A stretch of DNA of 64,000 nucleotides from Mycobacterium shigaense (GTDB lineage Bacteria > Actinomycetota > Actinomycetes > Mycobacteriales > Mycobacteriaceae), in NCBI RefSeq assembly GCF_002356315.1, contig NZ_AP018164.1, forward strand, positions 4,216,001 to 4,280,000, given 5' to 3'. Position numbers and translations under genes: made by a program. Shown piece by piece: positions 59,680 to 64,000 of this stretch. The notes under the pieces were generated by a model. That model was not told the DNA's origin. It searched no databases and saw only the letters and a list, made by a program, of their open reading frames with translations. Positions within the stretch are counted from its first letter, which is position 1. The number at the start of each line of letters is the position of its first letter.

Positions 59680-60660
59680 GTGAGCCACGACTGGTCCGAC
59701 AATCGAAAAAATCTGATGCTGTTCTCTGGGCGGGCACACCCCGAGCTAGCCGAACAGGTAGCCAAAGAGCTCGACGTGCACGTCACCGCGCAGACGGCGC
59801 GGGAATTCGCCAACGGCGAGATCTTCGTACGGTTCCACGAATCGGTGCGCGGCTGCGACGCCTTCGTCCTGCAGTCGGCCCCGATGCCGGTGAACAACTG
59901 GCTGATGGAACAGCTGATCATGATCGACGCGCTGAAGCGGGGTAGCGCCAAGCGGATCACGGCGGTGATGCCGTTCTACCCGTATGCCCGTCAGGACAAG
60001 AAGCATCGCGGCCGCGAGCCCATCTCGGCGCGCCTGGTCGCCGACCTGCTCAAGACCGCGGGCGCCGACCGGATCGTGACCGTCGACCTGCACACCGATC
60101 AGATCCAGGGCTTCTTCGACGGCCCCGTCGACCACATGCGCGGACAGACCCTGCTGACCACCTATATCAAGGACAACTATCCGGACGGCAACATGGTCGT
60201 GGTCTCCCCCGACTCGGGCCGCGTGCGCATCGCCGAGAAGTGGGCCGACTCGCTGGGCGGTGTTCCGCTGGCCTTCATCCACAAGACCCGCGACCCGAAG
60301 GTGCCCAACCAGGTGGTGTCCAACCGCGTCGTCGGCGAGGTCGAGGGCCGCACCTGCGTGCTGATCGACGACATGATCGACACCGGTGGCACCATCGCCG
60401 GCGCGGTGAACCTACTGCGCGAGGATGGCGCCAGGGACGTGATCATCGCCGCGACCCACGGCGTGCTGTCCGACCCGGCCGCCGAGCGGCTGGCCGCATG
60501 CGGCGCCCGCGAGGTGATCGTCACCAACACGCTGCCGATCGGCGACGAGAAGCGCTTCCCCCAACTCACGGTGTTGTCAATCGCGCCGCTACTGGCCAGC
60601 ACCATTCGTGCGGTTTTCGAAAACGGCTCAGTCACCGGGCTTTTCGACGGGGACGCGTAG
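59680..60660 (+). CDS. prsA: Ribose-phosphate pyrophosphokinase
   Basis: A 326-residue class I PRPP synthase. It makes PRPP from ribose 5-phosphate and ATP for nucleotide, histidine and arabinan (decaprenyl-phosphoryl-arabinose) synthesis. Motifs are FANGEIFVRF, the ATP flexible loop YARQDKKHRGREPI, DLHTDQIQGFF and the PRPP loop VLIDDMIDTGGTI. The frame is open far upstream into glmU, but the GTG at 59680 with GAGGG upstream starts VSHDWSDNRKNL, the expected N-terminus. The ArsC-family gene begins at the very next base after its stop. Confidence 0.96.
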   Translation: MSHDWSDNRKNLMLFSGRAHPELAEQVAKELDVHVTAQTAREFANGEIFVRFHESVRGCDAFVLQSAPMPVNNWLMEQLIMIDALKRGSAKRITAVMPFYPYARQDKKHRGREPISARLVADLLKTAGADRIVTVDLHTDQIQGFFDGPVDHMRGQTLLTTYIKDNYPDGNMVVVSPDSGRVRIAEKWADSLGGVPLAFIHKTRDPKVPNQVVSNRVVGEVEGRTCVLIDDMIDTGGTIAGAVNLLREDGARDVIIAATHGVLSDPAAERLAACGAREVIVTNTLPIGDEKRFPQLTVLSIAPLLASTIRAVFENGSVTGLFDGDA

Positions 60661-61017
60661 ATGGTTTCTGGTTCCGGTGACGTCGTCATCTACCACAACC
60701 CCAAGTGCAGTACCTCCCGCAAGACGCTGGAGTTGTTGCGGGACAACGGTTTAGAACCGACCGTGGTGCAATACCTGAAGACGCCGCCGTCGCGTGACGA
60801 GCTGGTGATCATGGTCCGCGACGCGGGCATCGACGTGCGGACCGCGGTGCGCAAGCGTGAGGCGCTGTACACCGAGCTCGATCTCGCCGACGCCAGCGAT
60901 GACGCGCTCCTTGACGCGATGGCCGAGCATCCCATCCTGATCGAGCGTCCGTTCGTCGTTACGCCCAAGGGCACCCGCCTGGCCCGGCCGATCGACGCGG
61001 TCCGCGAGATTCTGTGA
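60661..61017 (+). CDS. ArsC/Spx-family thioredoxin-fold protein (arsenate reductase-like)
   Basis: A 118-residue protein of the glutaredoxin-coupled ArsC family. YHNPKCSTSRKTLELL places the reactive Cys16. It also has QYLKTPPSRDEL at about 37-48 and LIERPFVVTPKGTRLARP near the C-terminus, carrying the substrate arginine region. In a mycothiol-based organism any reductase activity would need a different thiol partner; an arsenic role is uncertain. The ATG follows the prsA stop with no gap, and the stop overlaps lpqT as GTGA. I recall no such gene between prsA and lpqT in M. tuberculosis. Confidence 0.88.
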   Translation: MVSGSGDVVIYHNPKCSTSRKTLELLRDNGLEPTVVQYLKTPPSRDELVIMVRDAGIDVRTAVRKREALYTELDLADASDDALLDAMAEHPILIERPFVVTPKGTRLARPIDAVREIL

Positions 61018-61658
61018 GACCCGTCGCGACCGCCGTCGCGACGGCCGCGCTGCTGGCGTCGATGGTAGCCTGCGGGCCCAAAGCTCCTGACTACACCTCG
61101 GTTTGGACGACGAGTTCGTCGCCCACGACGACAACGGACAAACCCGTCCCGCTGTCGCAGTATCTGGACAGCATCGGCGTGACCGGAAAGCAGGTGGCAC
61201 CGGGCGATCTGCCCGATCTGACGGTGTCCATACCGACCCCGCCTGGCTGGGCGCCGTTCACCGATCCCCACGTCGCACCGCAGACGGTGATACTGGCCAA
61301 GGACAAGAAGTACCCGACCGCGCGCCTGGTGGTGTTCGCGCTCAACGGAGACTTCGACCCGGCGCAGGTCATCAAGCGCGGCAACGACGATGCCCAATTG
61401 TTCGGGAACTTCAAGCAATTGGACGCCTCGCTGGCGCCCTACAACGGGTTTCCGTCATCGATGATCCAGGGCAGCTACGACAGCGATGAGGGCACGCGGT
61501 TGCACAGCTGGAACCGGATCGTGCTGCCCACCGGGTCGCCGCCCGGCAAGCAGCGCTACTTCGTGCAGCTGACCATCACCAGCCTGGCCAGCCAGGCGGC
61601 CGCGCAGGCGAGCGATGTGGACATGATCATCCGCGGGTTCGTCGTCGCCGCAAAGTAA
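61014..61658 (+). CDS. lpqT: Lipoprotein LpqT (Lpp-LpqN family)
   Basis: A 214-residue lipoprotein. The signal peptide ends at the lipobox MVAC with lipidated Cys20, followed by a Thr/Ser-rich linker (TTSSSPTTTT) and an Lpp-LpqN domain with VSIPTPPGWAPFTDPHV and IIRGFVVAAK at the end. LpqN-type proteins are mycobacterial envelope proteins linked to mycolic acid metabolism. The start is GTG at 61014, overlapping the preceding stop, so it is coupled to the ArsC-family and prsA genes. Confidence 0.9.
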   Translation: MRPVATAVATAALLASMVACGPKAPDYTSVWTTSSSPTTTTDKPVPLSQYLDSIGVTGKQVAPGDLPDLTVSIPTPPGWAPFTDPHVAPQTVILAKDKKYPTARLVVFALNGDFDPAQVIKRGNDDAQLFGNFKQLDASLAPYNGFPSSMIQGSYDSDEGTRLHSWNRIVLPTGSPPGKQRYFVQLTITSLASQAAAQASDVDMIIRGFVVAAK

Positions 61659-61770
61659 CTGATGCGGCCCCGCGATTCGGATGTCGTCCGGCTGAGACCG
61701 GTCCATACCTGAGCACGACCTCCCCGCAGGAGTGCAAGGCGCGGTAGTGAACGACCTACAGGTCCAGTGA

Positions 61771-61875
61771 GTGCCGCACGCATGCCTGGTGGACTTCGCG
61801 GATGCCGGGGGCGTGACCTACGCATTGGTCCCCGTTCCGGAAGACAACCTCGAGGTCGTCTGGCGGGCCAGATAG
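61771..61875 (+). pseudogene. Possible remnant of a small DUF4926-like gene
   Basis: The 298-bp gap between lpqT and the dehydrogenase gene contains a 34-codon frame (VPHACLVDFADAGG then VTYALVPVPEDNLEVVWRA) that resembles the C-terminus of small DUF4926-type proteins (a VDF-type strand followed by TYAL and a terminal leucine-rich strand). A stop lies immediately upstream in the same frame and no ribosome-binding site is seen. It is either a decayed fragment or chance; the rest of the gap shows nothing. Confidence 0.3.
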
Positions 61876-61956
61876 CTTGTGACGCCGGCAGCCGCGTGCC
61901 GGGCCCGTGCGTGTGCCACTGGAGTTCGACCCCGGGTAGTGGAGCACACTGGGGCC

Positions 61957-62826
61957 ATGACTGACTGGACCGCCGCGCAGCTGCCGTCGTTCGCCGGGCG
62001 CACCGTGATCATCACCGGCGCCAACAGCGGGCTGGGCGAGATCACGGCCCGCGAGCTCGCGGCCACGGGCGCCACCATCATCATGGCCGTCCGCAACACC
62101 CAGAAGGGCCACCTGGCCGCGCGGAACATGCGCGGCCAGGTCGAGGTGCGCGAGCTCGACCTGCAGAACCTGTCGTCGGTCCGCGAATTCGCCGATGGGG
62201 TCGACAGGGCGGACATCCTGATCAACAACGCCGGCGTCATGGGCGTGACCTACGCGGAGACGATCGACGGCTTCGAGAGCCAGATCGGCACCAACCACCT
62301 CGGGCATTTCGTGCTGACCAATCTGCTGCTGCCCAAGCTCGCCGACCGCGTGGTGACCGTGTCGTCGATGGCGCATTGGGCCGGCCGCATCAGCCTTGAT
62401 GACCTCAACTGGAAGAAACGGCGATACCGGCCGTGGCTGGCCTACGCCCAGTCCAAGCTGGCCAACCTGCTGTTCACCAGCGAACTGCAGCGCCGCCTGC
62501 AGGCGGCGGGGTCGCCGCTGCGCGCGGTCGCGGCCCACCCCGGCTACTCACACACCAACCTGCAGGGGGCCACCGGCCGGCAGCTCAGCGACACGCTGAT
62601 GTCGGCCGCCACCAGCGTGTTCGCGACCAATGCCGACTTCGGCGCCCGGCAAACCCTGTACGCGGCCTCCCGGGACATCCCGGGCGACACCTTCGTCGGC
62701 CCGCGCTTCGGGAGCTTCGGCCGTACCCAGGCCGTCGGCCGCAGCAAGGCGGCCCACGACGCGGCCACCGCGACCGCGCTCTGGCAGCTCTCCGAGCAGC
62801 TCACCAAGACCACATTTCCGCTCTAG
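61957..62826 (+). CDS. Short-chain dehydrogenase/reductase
   Basis: A 289-residue classical SDR of the retinol-dehydrogenase/protochlorophyllide-reductase-like branch. The cofactor motif TGANSGLG lies at 20-27, NNAG at 90-93, catalytic Ser136/137 and Y163xxxK167 (YAQSKLANL). AVRN after the second strand suggests NADP(H) preference. The substrate is unknown. The ATG at 61957 gives a usual-length protein (the open frame upstream to 61879 is spurious). It does not clearly belong to the flanking lpqT or rplY units. Confidence 0.9.
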   Translation: MTDWTAAQLPSFAGRTVIITGANSGLGEITARELAATGATIIMAVRNTQKGHLAARNMRGQVEVRELDLQNLSSVREFADGVDRADILINNAGVMGVTYAETIDGFESQIGTNHLGHFVLTNLLLPKLADRVVTVSSMAHWAGRISLDDLNWKKRRYRPWLAYAQSKLANLLFTSELQRRLQAAGSPLRAVAAHPGYSHTNLQGATGRQLSDTLMSAATSVFATNADFGARQTLYAASRDIPGDTFVGPRFGSFGRTQAVGRSKAAHDAATATALWQLSEQLTKTTFPL

Positions 62827-63043
62827 CGTCACGTCCGCAGCACCGGCTCCCGCTCGGGAGACCCGGCTGGCAACGCCGACGTGCACCAAACGCGCGATTT
62901 CCGCTGCGCAGCTCCGATGCGCTAACCTGGCCGGGCGTCACGGCGAGGGTGGCCGGCGGATCAGCCGACACCGTTATCGACGGAGACCGACACATTGTCG
63001 CGATCCTGGCCGTGCCACGAACTACCAGCACAGGAGCGACACG

Positions 63044-63700
63044 ATGGCCAAGCCGGCAGTCAATCAACTCAAGGTCGGGGTGCGAACCGAGACCGGTAAA
63101 GGCGCGTCCCGGCGCGCCCGCCGCGAGGGCAAGGTTCCGGCCGTCCTCTACGGTCACGGCGCCGACCCCCAGCACCTGGAATTGCCGGCACACGACTACG
63201 CGGCCGTGTTGCGGCACTCCGGCACCAACGCCGTGCTGACGCTGGACATCGCCGGCAAGGAGCAGCTGGCCCTGACCAAGGCACTCGACATTCACCCGAT
63301 CCGCCGCACCATCCAGCATGCCGACCTGGTGATCGTGCGTCGCGGCGAGAAAGTCGTCGTCGAGGTCAACGTCGTGGTCGAGGGCGAGGCCGGACCCGAC
63401 ACCCTGGTCACCCAGGACGCCTCCACGATCGAGATCGAGGCCGAGGCGCTGTCGATCCCGGAGCACCTGACCTTGTCCGTCGAGGGCGCCGAGCCGGGAA
63501 CCCAGTTCACCGCCGGCCAGATCCCGCTGCCCGCGGGCGTCAACCTGATCTCCGACCCCGAGTTGCTGGTGGTCAACGTGGTGAACGCCCCGACCGCGCA
63601 GGACCTCGAGGAAGAGGGCGCCGGCACCGAGGGCGAGGCACCGGAGGCGGAAACGGCCGGCGAAGAGGGCGGCGAAGCCGAAGCCGCCGCGTCCGAGTAG
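63044..63700 (+). CDS. rplY: 50S ribosomal protein L25, CTC form
   Basis: A 218-residue general stress/CTC-type L25. Residues 1-95 form the 5S rRNA-binding domain ([21 protein letters not shown]), about 100-190 form the TL5-like beta domain, and about 190-218 form an acidic Glu/Ala/Gly tail typical of mycobacteria. The ATG at 63044 has an AGGAG site eight bases upstream. The next gene, pth, begins 12 bp after its stop, which is the conserved rplY-pth pair. Confidence 0.96.
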   Translation: MAKPAVNQLKVGVRTETGKGASRRARREGKVPAVLYGHGADPQHLELPAHDYAAVLRHSGTNAVLTLDIAGKEQLALTKALDIHPIRRTIQHADLVIVRRGEKVVVEVNVVVEGEAGPDTLVTQDASTIEIEAEALSIPEHLTLSVEGAEPGTQFTAGQIPLPAGVNLISDPELLVVNVVNAPTAQDLEEEGAGTEGEAPEAETAGEEGGEAEAAASE

Positions 63701-63712
63701 ACGGCTCGCGAC

Positions 63713-64000
63713 GTGGCCGAACCCCTTTTGGTGGTCGGCCTGGGCAACCCCGGAGACAACTACGCCCGCACCCGGCACAATGTCGGGTTCATGGTGGCCG
63801 ATCTGCTTGCCGGCCGGCTGGGTTCAAAATTCAAGGCGCACAAGCGTTCCGGTGCCGAGATCGCCAGCGGCAGGCTGGCCGGACATTCGGTGGTGTTGGC
63901 CAAGCCGCGCTGCTACATGAACGAGTCCGGCCGCCAGATCGGGCCGCTGGCCAAGTTCTACTCCGTCGCACCCGCCGACGTGATCGTCATCCATGACGAC
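63713..64000 (+). CDS. pth: Peptidyl-tRNA hydrolase, 5' part
   Basis: The first 96 codons of Pth, which recycles peptidyl-tRNA released by ribosomes. [18 protein letters not shown] contains Asn12 and the catalytic His22, and [14 protein letters not shown] is the second conserved block. The window ends at VIVIHDD, within the conserved HDDLD motif. It starts with a GTG at 63713, 12 bp after rplY. It is incomplete only because of the window edge. Confidence 0.95.
   Translation, partial: MAEPLLVVGLGNPGDNYARTRHNVGFMVADLLAGRLGSKFKAHKRSGAEIASGRLAGHSVVLAKPRCYMNESGRQIGPLAKFYSVAPADVIVIHDD

Overview
This is a chromosomal segment of a mycobacterium, most likely a slow grower close to the Mycobacterium avium complex. 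The evidence is the high G+C content, frequent GTG starts, mycothiol chemistry (mca), Lpq lipoproteins (LpqU, LpqV, LpqT), a PE/PPE/Esx cluster, the TrcR/TrcS pair, and gene order. From memory of the M. tuberculosis map, almost every gene matches the interval Rv1085c to Rv1014c, read in reverse. No insertion sequence, prophage, CRISPR array or rRNA operon was seen. No database was searched; all homology statements rest on motifs and recollection of known families.

Layout. 1-10.2 kb: hemolysin III-type membrane protein, SnoaL/KSI-like protein, YyaL-type thioredoxin-domain protein, mycothiol conjugate amidase (mca), DUF4307 protein, greA, then metB, pra and cbs (sulfur amino acids) and lipU. 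10.4-17.6 kb: GDSL hydrolase, thiolase (fadA3), Bax-inhibitor-1 protein, two crotonase-fold enzymes (echA9, echA8) and a large membrane-anchored alpha/beta-hydrolase. 17.6-25.1 kb: a cysteine dioxygenase/rhodanese pair, LpqV, two patatins, a class II amidotransferase, FadD14 and an Rv1057-type beta-propeller. 25.5-30.2 kb: DUF427 and DUF6295 proteins, a dienelactone hydrolase, a membrane protein, a methyltransferase, a secreted DUF732 protein and an unusually short tRNA-Leu(UAA).

30.5-34.8 kb is a type VII secretion substrate cluster: PE, PPE, EsxJ-like and EsxI-like genes ending at a strong terminator, facing a second, classical PPE gene. The first PE/PPE pair combines PE8/PPE15-like C-termini with very divergent N-terminal dimerisation domains. 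The second PPE gene carries two compensating frameshifts. 35.5-46.3 kb holds trcR-trcS followed by one co-directional run, mini-ORF-kdpF-A-B-C-D-E, for high-affinity potassium uptake and its sensor/regulator. This differs in orientation, and in its long KdpC, from the M. tuberculosis arrangement as I recall it.

46.3-64 kb is mostly housekeeping: ppx2, a DUF501 gene, divIC, eno, lpqU, mazG (with a tandem-repeat tail) and mfd on the minus strand. A diaminopimelate decarboxylase-like gene then converges on a TetR gene across a long inverted repeat. After these come tRNA-Gln, glmU, prsA, an ArsC-family gene, lpqT, a short-chain dehydrogenase, rplY and the 5' part of pth, which runs off the window. 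The most unusual items are the divergent PE/PPE pair, the double-frameshift PPE, the kdp locus with its micro-ORF and long KdpC, the mazG repeat tail and the short-arm tRNA-Leu.
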